Notes: generated by a model not told the origin, from the sequence alone. Shown: positions 32,760-41,176, counted from the stretch's first letter. The stretch: DNA of 56,597 bases from CBFIDE01 sp965661265 (GCA_965661265.1 CBFIDE010000014.1:1-56597); one strand, 5' to 3'. Numbers and translations are program-made.

Positions 32760-32767
32760 CAAATATA
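32760..32767 (-). promoter_or_regulatory. Bacteroidota -7 box for the HMG-CoA reductase gene (TATATTTG)
   Basis: On the minus strand TATATTTG exactly matches TAnnTTTG, 19 bp before the ATG at 32740, implying a leader of only about a dozen nucleotides. Confidence 0.5.
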
Positions 32768-32821
32768 TACTCTATTGATGACTAAAAGGTTCAGTCCAGT
32801 GACCTAAAGTTTTGTTAAAAT

Positions 32822-33091
32822 ATGACAGAAGTAAAATGTCCCAACTGCCAATCTTGGACTCCTAAAGATGAAGGTGTCTGTAATAATTGCAAGAATGATT
32901 TAACAAAAAGCTTTGAAAAGGAAAGGGATGAAATGATTTCAAAGCCATCGGCAGGTCTTCCTTTAATCGAAATTAGTGAAGATGATCCACCTTTAATGCG
33001 GCTTGGAAAAAGAGGCGTCAGAATGGCTCAGCTTATATTTTTCTCTGTCATTAGTATAATAGCCGGCATGGCTTCATCCACAGTACACTAA
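32822..33091 (+). CDS. Small zinc-ribbon membrane protein
   Basis: 89 aa. N-terminal zinc ribbon KCPNCQSWTPKDEGVCNNCKN (cysteines at 5, 8, 20, 23, shown as ligands CPNC and CNNC), an acidic linker (LIEISEDDPPLMRL), and one C-terminal transmembrane helix (about 69-86, AQLIFFSVISIIAGMAS). It would be tail-anchored with the ribbon in the cytoplasm. Not a known family to me. Its stop shares one base with the next gene's ATG, so the two are translated together. Divergent from HMG-CoA reductase. Confidence 0.75.
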   Translation: MTEVKCPNCQSWTPKDEGVCNNCKNDLTKSFEKERDEMISKPSAGLPLIEISEDDPPLMRLGKRGVRMAQLIFFSVISIIAGMASSTVH

Positions 33092-33471
33092 TGTTCAAGC
33101 AGTTCTCAAGGTTTTGGTATGTTGCTACAGCTTTATTCACTTTAAATCAGTTACTAGAAAAAATAGGCGTCCACATAAAATATGTACACGCCTATCTTGA
33201 TGATTTCTTAGCACCCACTATTGTAATGGGCATCGCTCTTTTTGTACAACAAAATTGGATTTATAAAAATTCCAAATATGTTTTCCCAATTAGCTATGGC
33301 ATTTTCTTTGTCATTTGGTATAGCTTCCTATTTGAGTTCCTATTTCCAATGTTGGATTCAAGACACCATTCGGACCCTTGGGACATACTAGCTTATTCAA
33401 TAGGTACATTTATATATTACCGCTTGGCTAACAAAGAATGTGTATTATTACGATCCTGGAATAAAACTTAA
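33091..33471 (+). CDS. Small polytopic membrane protein, unknown function
   Basis: 126 aa with about four hydrophobic segments (10-25, 40-60, 68-88, 103-118). Conserved-looking polar residues lie between them: YLDDFLAPTIV and HHSDPWDILAYSIGTFIYY. The D-x-x-D-x-x-x-Y...GT pattern is faintly VanZ-like. No enzyme motif. It follows the zinc-ribbon gene with a 1-bp overlap, and its 3' end overlaps the convergent META-domain gene by 24 bp. Confidence 0.7.
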   Translation: MFKQFSRFWYVATALFTLNQLLEKIGVHIKYVHAYLDDFLAPTIVMGIALFVQQNWIYKNSKYVFPISYGIFFVIWYSFLFEFLFPMLDSRHHSDPWDILAYSIGTFIYYRLANKECVLLRSWNKT

Positions 33472-33936
33472 AACGCTTTTACCAGCATCCAATAAATTTA
33501 AGATGTTATCCTTTACTTCGTAGGCATCAACCTTAGTTAATAGATCAATAAATTGACCTTCAATATTACTTTCTGGACAAGCTTTCTTAGTTAATCCATA
33601 AATATCAATACCTAAGGCTCTAGCTCCTTCTTGAGTAAAACTGCAGTTGAAGTTATTACAAGCTGTAAAACCTGAAAGACCACCACTCTTATCCAAATTA
33701 ATAAAAGGTAAGGCACTTTGAGCTATCTTACCGGCTGTATTTTCCCCTAGTATAGAGTTTAATACCCACTTATTTGTAAGCAATGAAGCATACTTTGAAG
33801 ATGATGCCAACATTGCACTATGACATGAGCTTAGGCTAAAGCTTGAAAGGACTACTAAACTAATTCCAATGAATCGTCTGCTTGATTTAATCTTTTGTGT
33901 GTAATTAATTACTTGTGTACTTCTTATATCTTTCAT
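33448..33936 (-). CDS. META-domain lipoprotein (HslJ-like)
   Basis: 162 aa. A basic N-terminus (KIKSSRR) and hydrophobic stretch end in the lipobox-like SLSSC (Cys about 38), so probably a lipoprotein. The META/HslJ domain starts at KWVLNSILGEN and includes GGLSGFTACNNFNCSFTQEG (the N-G-x-G/C-N core), with TKKACPESNIEGQFIDLL and a final strand NLLDAGKSVLSF. META proteins are secreted heat-shock or stress-linked proteins with unknown activity. It overlaps the upstream secreted-protein gene by 32 bp, so coupled. Confidence 0.8.
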   Translation of the reverse strand: MKDIRSTQVINYTQKIKSSRRFIGISLVVLSSFSLSSCHSAMLASSSKYASLLTNKWVLNSILGENTAGKIAQSALPFINLDKSGGLSGFTACNNFNCSFTQEGARALGIDIYGLTKKACPESNIEGQFIDLLTKVDAYEVKDNILNLLDAGKSVLSFIPGS

Positions 33937-34498
33937 TCAGCCTAAGATTAATCTTCTCAACTACTTCGCCTTTAGAATAGGAGAGAAGAGAAAGGAAATA
34001 AGTAGATCGCTGATAGAATGGAAATGGGGATTCCAGCTGTTCATAGTTCTTATCCATAATTACTAAAGCACTAATAGACATCTTTTCTGTTTGACTAAAG
34101 TCTCCTATCAAATAAAATTCTGGCGACTTTTTTAATAAGGCGAGTTCAAAATTTTTATCCAATAAAAACTCCTTGAAATTTCCATTTAGAATTTCAGTCG
34201 AATTATAATCGTAAAAAAAGTAGACTTCTGAAAAATCATACTTCTCTATAAATGCATAAACTATTTCTCTATTTACCCTTCTTTGTTCAGCTTCTGTACT
34301 TGTAGCATCTTCTTCATAGCCCTTTTCTCTAAGCGCATTTATTTTATTTCTTGAACTGTGTAAACGAACCAATAAAACACCCTTTTCCTTCAGCATTATA
34401 AGCTGTTCTTTAGGTGTAATTTCATTTTGAGCATTAAGCTGCCCAAAAGTTAGAATTATTATAAAAAGAAAAGAAAATGTAATCCGAATATTATTCAT
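33905..34498 (-). CDS. Secreted protein of unknown function, 197 aa
   Basis: Signal peptide MNNIRITFSFLFIIILTFGQLNAQ (two parts), then an alpha/beta-looking mature protein. Distinctive stretches are KGVLLVRLHSSRNKINALRE, EVYFFYDYNSTEILNG, FYLIGDFSQTEKMSISALVI and a C-terminal basic helix INLRLNERYKKYTSN. I recognise no family. Likely periplasmic or outer-membrane associated. It precedes and overlaps the META-domain gene. Confidence 0.7.
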   Translation of the reverse strand: MNNIRITFSFLFIIILTFGQLNAQNEITPKEQLIMLKEKGVLLVRLHSSRNKINALREKGYEEDATSTEAEQRRVNREIVYAFIEKYDFSEVYFFYDYNSTEILNGNFKEFLLDKNFELALLKKSPEFYLIGDFSQTEKMSISALVIMDKNYEQLESPFPFYQRSTYFLSLLSYSKGEVVEKINLRLNERYKKYTSN

Positions 34499-34559
34499 AG
34501 CTAGGAGTATTTAAGAAACGAAAAATAAGATAATTAATAGCAAGGGCAAAGGCATTAAT

Positions 34560-35465
34560 CTATTGATGCCTTTTTAAGATTAGGTTGCCCATCTTCTTAA
34601 AATGATCTCTTAAACTCAAAGGTTCAATTATTTCTATTTGATCAATCCATTCTTGTAATGCTATTATTAACCCTTGGTTATTCTTGGCCTTATATTTATA
34701 TATAATCCAACCATCCTTTCTTGGTATAGACTGTTCTGATTGACTAGGGTGAAGTGCTAAACTTCTGAAATAGGGAACTATATTAGGATGAACAGCAATT
34801 GAAATATTTTCTAATTTTCCTTTATACCATATTCCAAAGGCATTATTAAAGAGCTTTTTAGGATTCTTCATGGACTTAACATAGGCGCTGTCTGATTTCT
34901 GTAAATCTAATATTCTATCTAAGCCAAAAACTCTCTCAGACTGGCTTTCTTTGTCATGACTTAGAACATACCAACGTCCTTTGTGAAATTTCAGTAGCCA
35001 AGGAGAAATGGTTCGGATTTTTCCAGATTTAGATTTATCAAATGAGCTGTAGTCAATAAGTAAAGACTGTTTGTGCTCTATAGCTTTTATTATTTCTTGT
35101 AGCCAAATAGTTCCTTCATTATCAGTGTTTTTATCTATTTCAATAATGTTTTGCCGCTTATCGCGATTTTGAATGACTCTTTCAAGTCCGCTTGCGGATT
35201 CAAGGAGTTCAGTGAACCTCAAAAGTAAGTTTAGATGTGAGGAATCATCTTCTTCAATAAAGTAGCCCTTTGACGATTCTGAATACAGACAATTAATATG
35301 AAACTCTTCTCTTAGCTTTTGGATATACCTTTCAAAAGTTCTTTTTGAAATATTAATATCATCCCTTGACAAGGCACTAATTAGATATTCAGCATTAGAG
35401 TAATTTCCTTCCTGAATTAATCTAACAAGCTTTCCTAACTTTAATGTAAGAGTAGTTTGACTCAT
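34560..35465 (-). CDS. WYL-domain transcriptional regulator
   Basis: 301 aa. The N-terminal half carries a helix-turn-helix (about 14-58: SALSRDDINISKRTFERYI then KLREEFHINCLY). The WYL domain starts near 125 with IEHKQSLLIDYSSF and contains SPWLLKFHKGRWYVLSHD (WYL-type core GRWYVL) and VFGLDRILDL. A C-terminal WCX-like extension follows. WYL domains sense nucleic-acid or nucleotide ligands and often control stress or defence genes. Cotranscribed after the 137-aa gene (23 bp gap). Confidence 0.85.
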   Translation of the reverse strand: MSQTTLTLKLGKLVRLIQEGNYSNAEYLISALSRDDINISKRTFERYIQKLREEFHINCLYSESSKGYFIEEDDSSHLNLLLRFTELLESASGLERVIQNRDKRQNIIEIDKNTDNEGTIWLQEIIKAIEHKQSLLIDYSSFDKSKSGKIRTISPWLLKFHKGRWYVLSHDKESQSERVFGLDRILDLQKSDSAYVKSMKNPKKLFNNAFGIWYKGKLENISIAVHPNIVPYFRSLALHPSQSEQSIPRKDGWIIYKYKAKNNQGLIIALQEWIDQIEIIEPLSLRDHFKKMGNLILKRHQ

Positions 35466-35488
35466 GCAGCCAAGATATTCTTTGCAAT

Positions 35489-35902
35489 TTAGGCAGCCAA
35501 ATTCTTCTGAGGTCTATTTGAAGTTCCAAAAGAGATCATATCGTAAAACTCAAGCTTTATAGCTTCTACATTTCCTTTATAAGCTAGAAGTAGAGAGTCT
35601 TTAAATGAATTCCAGCTGATGCTTCTTTCTGAACTCATTTGGTTTAATTGCGCATTTTGAATAAGCGATAAAGCATTTTCGGCTATCAAGGTATTTGAGC
35701 TTTCCAAATAAGTCATTCTAAAAAAATTAGACTTGATCTGTCTTGATTCTTTAATTTTAAAATTTAACAGCAATTGATCTGAATTTCTATCTTTTAGAAT
35801 AAAAATTTCATCTTTTTCAAGTTCAAAGCTATTCTGTATCTCAAGAATGCTGTGCGCTAAATGATCTTCATTTGTTAACTGGCCTAATAGAATCGTTTTC
35901 AT
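35489..35902 (-). CDS. Unknown protein paired with the WYL regulator, 137 aa
   Basis: Cytoplasmic, no signal peptide. Layout: a short N-terminal strand (KTILLGQL), an acidic helix-rich part (LAHSILEIQNSFELEKDEIF), beta-strand-like LLLNFKIKES, and a C-terminal part with SWNSFKDSLLLAYKGNVEAI. No family recognised. Upstream of and close to the WYL regulator, so it may share regulation or supply the ligand or partner; this is a guess. Confidence 0.6.
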   Translation of the reverse strand: MKTILLGQLTNEDHLAHSILEIQNSFELEKDEIFILKDRNSDQLLLNFKIKESRQIKSNFFRMTYLESSNTLIAENALSLIQNAQLNQMSSERSISWNSFKDSLLLAYKGNVEAIKLEFYDMISFGTSNRPQKNLAA

Positions 35903-36014
35903 AATTGGGTGTTTTATTCTGATACAAATAAAGTATAGCGCTCCGTCAAATGATGTCGGTGTGTTAGAGATTTATTTTTTTAGAACTAATCTGAAAATTT
36001 TACGTTCTTAGCAT

Positions 36015-36791
36015 ATGATTCATTTTGTAACATATGAGCACCCAAAATCTTCGGAATGGGTATGCTTTGTGCATGGCGCTGGAGGAAGTAGCAGCATATG
36101 GTATAAGCAATTGAGAGATTTTAAAAAAGATTTTAATGTCTTGTTATTGGACCTTCGTGGTCATGGAAAATCAAAATCACCTATCCAAAATAGTTTTAAA
36201 AAATACACTTTTGATCATATAGGAGATGATATTATTGAAGTGCTAGATCATTTGAAAATAGAAAAGTGTCATTTCATTGGCATTTCTTTAGGCACTATTA
36301 TCATTAGAGAAATAACAGAAAGGTATCCTGAAAGAACGGAATCCATGGTCTTGGGAGGTGCAGTTATGAAACTTGATATTCGGGGACAAATATTAATGCG
36401 TCTTGGTTATGTTTTAAGATCTGTTGTGCCCTACCTGCTGATGTATAAACTTTTGGCTTTTGTTATTTTGCCAAAGAAGAATCATAAGGAGTCAAGGTCC
36501 CTTTTTATCAATGAGGCTAAAAAGCTTTATCAAAAGGAATTTGTAAAATGGTTTGGTTTAATTACTCAAGTGAATCCTCTTCTTAAGTATTTTAGAATTA
36601 AAGATGCTGGTGTGCCAAGCTTATATATAATGGGGCAGGAGGATCATATGTTTTTACCATCCATTACCAAATTAGTGCAGGATCACAATAGCTCCAAGCT
36701 TCATATTATTCAAAATTGCGGTCATGTTGTTAATGTTGAAAGACCTGTGGAGTTTAATAAAGTAGTTATTGACTACATAAATAGCATCTAG
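36015..36791 (+). CDS. Alpha/beta-fold hydrolase
   Basis: 258 aa soluble hydrolase. Oxyanion motif CFVHGAGGSSSIWYK (about 17-31), LLLDLRGHGKSKSP, nucleophile elbow FIGISLGTII (Ser in G-I-S-L-G, about 94-103), acid in IMGQEDHMF and the catalytic His in NCGHVVNVERP near the C-terminus. A longer cap segment (about 115-190) is basic and partly hydrophobic (YVLRSVVPYLLMYKLLAFVIL), perhaps for membrane lipids. Divergent from the WYL pair; the WYL regulator might control it. Confidence 0.87.
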   Translation: MIHFVTYEHPKSSEWVCFVHGAGGSSSIWYKQLRDFKKDFNVLLLDLRGHGKSKSPIQNSFKKYTFDHIGDDIIEVLDHLKIEKCHFIGISLGTIIIREITERYPERTESMVLGGAVMKLDIRGQILMRLGYVLRSVVPYLLMYKLLAFVILPKKNHKESRSLFINEAKKLYQKEFVKWFGLITQVNPLLKYFRIKDAGVPSLYIMGQEDHMFLPSITKLVQDHNSSKLHIIQNCGHVVNVERPVEFNKVVIDYINSI

Positions 36792-36801
36792 CTTAAACTG
36801 G

Positions 36802-37476
36802 CTAAACAATCAAATCCTTATATTTTTTCTCTAGATCTTTAATTACATCTTTGGCAATCCAAATTTTAATTTTATTCTTAGACAAAATCATTTTTTCTGA
36901 AAAGCTAAGGACTTCATTAGCTAATTCTATATTTCTCTTTCCAATTGACCGGAAGGCCCAACTAATAGCTTTTTTTACAAAGTTTCTTCCGTCATTAGAA
37001 TAATCCTCAAGAAGGATCAATTTGTCATGAAAATCTGAATTCTCTAACTTTTTATGATGGACCGCAATAACTGCTATTAATGCAAATGCTGTTCTTTTAA
37101 CAAATTCGTGCTTTGAGTCTTTGGCGAAGAGTATAATTTCTTCGTGAAAGTCACATTTGTGTAAGAGGTTAGAGCATAATTGATCACAAACATCCCAAGA
37201 GTAAATGTCCTTTAGCCAGGATTTAGTTAATTCAATGGTCATTTTTTTTGGCTCAGCAATTAGACCAGCCAGAATGTAACATTCGTGAATATTTAATTGC
37301 CAGAGCTCTTCTGCCAATTTTTGATTTTTTGAAAGAGATTTAGCAAAATTTCTTAGAACGGGCATTTTTATACCAATAGATTTAGAATTGTCAATTCCAA
37401 AATGTTTTAGCTTCTCGCGATATAGTGGATCAGCAAGGTCCTGAAGTTTCGAGAGTATAGTTTGTGCAGTTTCCAT
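36802..37476 (-). CDS. DNA alkylation repair (AlkD-like HEAT-repeat) protein
   Basis: 224 aa from the ATG at 37476. Helical HEAT-like repeats: METAQTILSKLQDLADP, YREKLKHFGIDNSKSIGIKM, LAKSW-type blocks, DVCDQLCSN and FVKRTAFALIAVI, then NFVKKAISWAFRSIGKR. This matches the AlkD/AlkC-like superfamily, glycosylases for alkylated bases or non-catalytic relatives. The Bacteroidota short form has the WDVCDQ and KRTAFAL blocks. The open frame reaches 37581, but that extension crosses a terminator and the tRNA gene. Confidence 0.85.
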   Translation of the reverse strand: METAQTILSKLQDLADPLYREKLKHFGIDNSKSIGIKMPVLRNFAKSLSKNQKLAEELWQLNIHECYILAGLIAEPKKMTIELTKSWLKDIYSWDVCDQLCSNLLHKCDFHEEIILFAKDSKHEFVKRTAFALIAVIAVHHKKLENSDFHDKLILLEDYSNDGRNFVKKAISWAFRSIGKRNIELANEVLSFSEKMILSKNKIKIWIAKDVIKDLEKKYKDLIV

Positions 37477-37506
37477 TGAAATACTATTCTTCTTTTGATG
37501 GAAGGT

Positions 37507-37543
37507 AAAAAAAAAGCCCCAATCGTTAAGAAAGGGGCTTTGT
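37507..37543 (-). terminator. Rho-independent terminator after tRNA-Phe
   Basis: On the minus strand AAAGCCCC (37541-37534) pairs with GGGGCTTT (37520-37513) around a 13-nt loop and is followed by a run of T's. It lies between the tRNA-Phe 3' end and the AlkD-like start. Confidence 0.8.
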
Positions 37544-37549
37544 AAAAGG

Positions 37550-37622
37550 TGGTGATGGACGGAATCGAACCGCCGACACAAGGATTTTCAGTCCTTTGCT
37601 CTACCAACTGAGCTACATCACC
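37550..37622 (-). tRNA. tRNA-Phe (anticodon GAA)
   Basis: The minus-strand cloverleaf has acceptor GGTGATG pairing with CATCACC, D arm GCTC...GAG(C), anticodon stem AAGGA/TCCTT around CTGAAAA (anticodon GAA at 37589-37587), T arm GGCGG-TTCGATT-CCGTC, and discriminator A at 37550. The 3' CCA is not encoded (the next bases are CCT), so the tRNA nucleotidyltransferase must add it. Confidence 0.97.
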
Positions 37623-37635
37623 TTTTTGAAGGCTG

Positions 37636-37664
37636 CAAATGTAAAGTTTTTTTCAAATTACAAA
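37636..37664 (-). promoter_or_regulatory. tRNA-Phe promoter (TTTG-N17-TACATTTG)
   Basis: On the minus strand TTTG (37664-37661), a 17-bp spacer and TACATTTG (37643-37636) give a near-complete Bacteroidota -33/-7 promoter 13 bp before the tRNA 5' end. Confidence 0.65.
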
Positions 37665-37683
37665 AGAAAAATCTCAGCATTAT

Positions 37684-37691
37684 TACATTTG
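37684..37691 (+). promoter_or_regulatory. Bacteroidota -7 box for coaX (TACATTTG)
   Basis: Exact TAnnTTTG match 20 bp before the coaX ATG; the 8-mer is identical to that of the divergent tRNA promoter. No clear -33 TTTG. Confidence 0.5.
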
Positions 37692-37711
37692 TACTGCTAA
37701 AATAAAATTAA

Positions 37712-38434
37712 ATGAATCTTTTAATAGATCAAGGCAATACCAGTATTAAGCTTGCGCTCTCTGAAAATCAGCTTATAAGGTCTAAAAAAAGCTATACACA
37801 ACTTTCTGTTTCAGAAGTTGAAGTTTTTCTAAAAGATTGTAAAATTGATCAAGCTATTTTGAGTTCTGTTGGAAATCGTATCAAGCTTCCCTCCATTTTA
37901 ATGGAATTGGTAGATGTTGATTTGAATATAGATACTCTTCTTCCTTTTAAAATTAATTATAGTACACCTGACACTTTAGGGAATGATAGACGAGCTTTGG
38001 TAGCTGGTTCTATGGTAGAATGCAGTTCAAAAAATCGTTTAATTATTGATTTAGGGAGTTGTATAACCTATGATTTTATAGATGATAGTAATACGTATCA
38101 AGGCGGGATAATTAGCCCAGGATTAAGAATGCGTTCTAGAGCAATGAATACTTTTACATCTAATCTGCCAGAGGTGGAGCCAAATGAACCTAAAGATATC
38201 ATAGGAAGGTCAACTGAAGAATGTATGCAATTAGGTCTTAATTTAGCCATATTTAAAGAGCTTGAGGGTATAATAGAAAGTTATGAAAAGCGTTATCCTG
38301 ACTTAATTTGTCTTCTTACCGGTGGAGATTATTTTCACTTTGGAAGCTTGGTAAAAAATAGCATATTTGCAGCACCAGATTTACTGCTCAACGGCCTTAA
38401 TCATATTTTGGAATATAATGTTAAAACCCAATAA
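37712..38434 (+). CDS. coaX: Type III pantothenate kinase CoaX
   Basis: First step of CoA synthesis, cytoplasmic. 240 aa. N-terminal phosphate loop NLLIDQGNTSIKLALSE, Asp-containing IIDLGSCITYDFID (about 110-123; in most relatives this reads DxGTAxTxD), GGIISPGLRMRSRAMNTFTS and LLTGGDYFHF. First gene of a plus-strand run; the outer-membrane-protein gene starts inside its last codons. Confidence 0.92.
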   Translation: MNLLIDQGNTSIKLALSENQLIRSKKSYTQLSVSEVEVFLKDCKIDQAILSSVGNRIKLPSILMELVDVDLNIDTLLPFKINYSTPDTLGNDRRALVAGSMVECSSKNRLIIDLGSCITYDFIDDSNTYQGGIISPGLRMRSRAMNTFTSNLPEVEPNEPKDIIGRSTEECMQLGLNLAIFKELEGIIESYEKRYPDLICLLTGGDYFHFGSLVKNSIFAAPDLLLNGLNHILEYNVKTQ

Positions 38435-39755
38435 GGGATTACTCATATTACTTATTGTTTGTAGCTACTTTACCGGTAGTGGACAAGCTAATTCTGTATC
38501 GCCCTATTCTGCTGTGGGTGTAGGAAATATTAATCCTGGTAGCTATGCTAGAGGATGGGGACTTGGAGGTGCAACTATTGGTTTGAAAGACAGAACCAAC
38601 CTTAATATTTCTAATCCGGCTTCTTATTCTAATTTGGCTCTAACAACCTTTGATTTGGGTTTTTTTATAAGTGTCATTGAGCAAGAGCAGTTAGATCCGG
38701 CGATAAATCTATCAAATGGAACTGGTGGACTAATGTATTTTTCAATTGGAATTCCCTTTTCTGAAAAATGGGGTGGAGCCATTGGAATTAGACCTTATAG
38801 CTTAAAAGGGTATAATATAACTTCTAATAGGTTTGGACCAGATAGTATTCCGATTCAAGATGTATTTACCGGTAATGGTGGATTATCTCAATTGTACTTG
38901 GGAACATCTTATACACTTTTTGATGGCTTAAGTCTAGGAGTAAATGCTAACTTTTTATTCGGTAGAGTGGATGATATAGTAAGCACCGTGTGGAATGGAG
39001 CTCAAAACACTCCTTTAGATAGTAGAACTGAGAACTTAGTATCAGTTAGTGGATACAACTTTGACTTAGGTCTTCAGTACATTTTTGACTGGAATGAAAA
39101 ATATGAAATAGGATTAGGAGCTACTTTATCTAATTCTTCTAGTCTAAATGCTCAATATAATAAGTACTCTTATACTTATGAGACTTCAACAGCAGGTGTA
39201 GAGAACCCTATCGATACTTTAGCTCAAGACGAAGGAGTTGAGTCAAAAATTATGTTACCTATTAATTTAGGTGGGGGCTTAAGCTTGGGTAGAAAGTCAG
39301 ATCAGTTATATAATTATGCTTGGGCCTTAAGCATGCAGTATACTTATACAGAAGGAAGTGCTTTTGTGAATTATAATGATGCTAGACCGCTAGATAATGG
39401 CTACAGAATTAGCGGTGGAGCTTATATAACTCCGAGGTTTACTTTTGATAGATTAAAAAGAAGTAAGAACTATTTGAATATTATTGAATATAGAATTGGT
39501 GGGTTCTATGAGCAGTCTACTTTAGTAGTGGGAGGAACACCAATTCCTGAATATGGCATGACCTTTGGTTTAGGATTACCGTTCAAAACAAGAAGTAAAG
39601 CTCCAGGTGAAGAAAAATATAATGTTCTGAATACAGGAGTAGTTTTTTCTAGAAGAGGAACTTTAGATAATGGACTTATTAGAGAAAGTTATATAAATAT
39701 TTTTGTTGGAATTTCTCTTGGAGATAAATGGTTTATAAAATACAAATACAGATAA
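38418..39755 (+). CDS. Outer-membrane beta-barrel protein, transporter-like
   Basis: 445 aa from the ATG at 38418. Signal peptide LLILLIVCSYFTGSGQA. SPYSAVGVGNINPGSYARGW and NISNPASYSNL look like the N-terminal plug of FadL/OmpP1-like barrels. Alternating aromatic strands follow, ending YINIFVGISLGDKWFIKYKYR with a terminal aromatic-rich strand typical of barrel insertion. Function is not established; the position between coaX and a TPR gene is common in Bacteroidota. The upstream extension from 38367 would read out of the coaX frame. Confidence 0.8.
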   Translation: MLKPNKGLLILLIVCSYFTGSGQANSVSPYSAVGVGNINPGSYARGWGLGGATIGLKDRTNLNISNPASYSNLALTTFDLGFFISVIEQEQLDPAINLSNGTGGLMYFSIGIPFSEKWGGAIGIRPYSLKGYNITSNRFGPDSIPIQDVFTGNGGLSQLYLGTSYTLFDGLSLGVNANFLFGRVDDIVSTVWNGAQNTPLDSRTENLVSVSGYNFDLGLQYIFDWNEKYEIGLGATLSNSSSLNAQYNKYSYTYETSTAGVENPIDTLAQDEGVESKIMLPINLGGGLSLGRKSDQLYNYAWALSMQYTYTEGSAFVNYNDARPLDNGYRISGGAYITPRFTFDRLKRSKNYLNIIEYRIGGFYEQSTLVVGGTPIPEYGMTFGLGLPFKTRSKAPGEEKYNVLNTGVVFSRRGTLDNGLIRESYINIFVGISLGDKWFIKYKYR

Positions 39756-39760
39756 AAAAA

Positions 39761-41176
39761 ATGAAACAGATTATTCTAAGTTTTGCATTAATAATTGGAT
39801 TTGGATCAAGTATCCAAGCACAGGATGGCAAGTACGGTGAAGATAGTGTGACATGTAGAGAGCAATTACTAATCTACTATGAACTAGCTAGAAATAAGAA
39901 CTATAAAGACGCTTGGGAAGGCTGGGATTATGTTTACAATAACTGTCCGCAAGCAAGCAAGAACACCTTTATTTATGGACCTTCTATTGTAAAGGCAAAA
40001 ATCAAAGAAGCAGCCACTGATGAAGAAAAGCAAAAGTTAAAATCTTTATTATTGGAGGTTTATGATAATAGGCTTGTTTACTATCCTGGAAAAGAGGGGT
40101 ATGTACTTGGAAGAAAGGCTTTAGAAGTTCTTGAGTATTATCCTGATAGTACTCAAATGGCTTATAATTTATTCCTTAGAGCAATGGAAGTTGATGGACC
40201 CAAGCAAAGTGCAGCCTTCTATAATGGATTTTTTGTATCTGCAGCAAGATTATTTAATGATGATTTATTCAACAAAGAACAAATCTTTGAATCTTATAAT
40301 ATTGTTACTGAAGGTATAGAGTTTAATAATAACGAGTTAAATGTTTCTATTGCTAAACTTGAAGCTAAGCAAGAGAGCGCAAGCTTAAGTTCTAAAGAAG
40401 AAAAAAAGCTTGCAAAAGATCAAAGAGAACTTGAAAGATATACGGATGTAGAAAGTAATATTGAAAAAATATTAGGGCCTATAGCCACTTGCAAGAATCT
40501 TGAAGTTCTTTATAATGATTCAACTTTTGCTTTACATACGGAGGACGATGTATGGTTAAGAAGAGCTAACAAAATGTTATCTCAACTTAGGACCAAGGAG
40601 GATGGAGAAACAGGAGATTGTACTGATAATCCTATTTTCTTTAAAGTAGCAGAAGCTCTTTATAGATTATCACCTTCAGCAGCATCTGCTAGATCCATGG
40701 GAACTATGGCCTATAAAGATGGCAACTTTGTAAAGGCATCCGAATACTTTAAGGAAGCTGCAGATCAAGAAGCTGACCCTATCAAGAGAGCAGAGGATTA
40801 CTTAAAAATTGGTGTTTCTTTCCAAAAAAGAGGAAACTTATCTTTAGCTAAGACTGCATTATTGCAAGCTGCTAAGTCAAGAAAGAATTGGGGAGACCCT
40901 TATATTGTTCTTGCAACTGTTTATGCCCAAGCTGCTGGTGATTGCGGAAGTAATGCCTTTGAAAAGAATGCTGTTTATTGGGCTGCTATCAACAAGGCAA
41001 ATTATGCTGCGTCTATAGATCCTTCAGTGTCGTCTAAGGCTGCAAAGCTTATTAACGCATATAAGCAAGGTATTCCTGATAAAGGAGTTAGTTTCCAATT
41101 AGGACATAAGCAAGGTGAGTCTTATACTATCGGATGTTGGATAAACGAAACTGTAGTTGCAGATTGGACACTATAA
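39761..41176 (+). CDS. Secreted tetratricopeptide-repeat protein
   Basis: 471 aa with signal peptide (QIILSFALIIGFGSSIQAQ). Helical repeats with TPR spacing: ALEVLEYYPDSTQMAYNLFLRAM, GTMAYKDGNFVKASEYFKEA (about 330-350) and GVSFQKRGNLSLAKTALLQAA. Probably a periplasmic scaffold for outer-membrane assembly. The ATG at 39761 follows the OMP stop by 5 bp; the earlier frame start at 39728 lies inside the OMP gene. lptC starts within its 3' end. Confidence 0.82.
   Translation: MKQIILSFALIIGFGSSIQAQDGKYGEDSVTCREQLLIYYELARNKNYKDAWEGWDYVYNNCPQASKNTFIYGPSIVKAKIKEAATDEEKQKLKSLLLEVYDNRLVYYPGKEGYVLGRKALEVLEYYPDSTQMAYNLFLRAMEVDGPKQSAAFYNGFFVSAARLFNDDLFNKEQIFESYNIVTEGIEFNNNELNVSIAKLEAKQESASLSSKEEKKLAKDQRELERYTDVESNIEKILGPIATCKNLEVLYNDSTFALHTEDDVWLRRANKMLSQLRTKEDGETGDCTDNPIFFKVAEALYRLSPSAASARSMGTMAYKDGNFVKASEYFKEAADQEADPIKRAEDYLKIGVSFQKRGNLSLAKTALLQAAKSRKNWGDPYIVLATVYAQAAGDCGSNAFEKNAVYWAAINKANYAASIDPSVSSKAAKLINAYKQGIPDKGVSFQLGHKQGESYTIGCWINETVVADWTL

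Noticed and set aside
37477..37581. N-terminal extension of the AlkD-like protein
   Set aside because: It would run through the tRNA-Phe terminator and part of the tRNA; the ATG at 37476 matches the family start.
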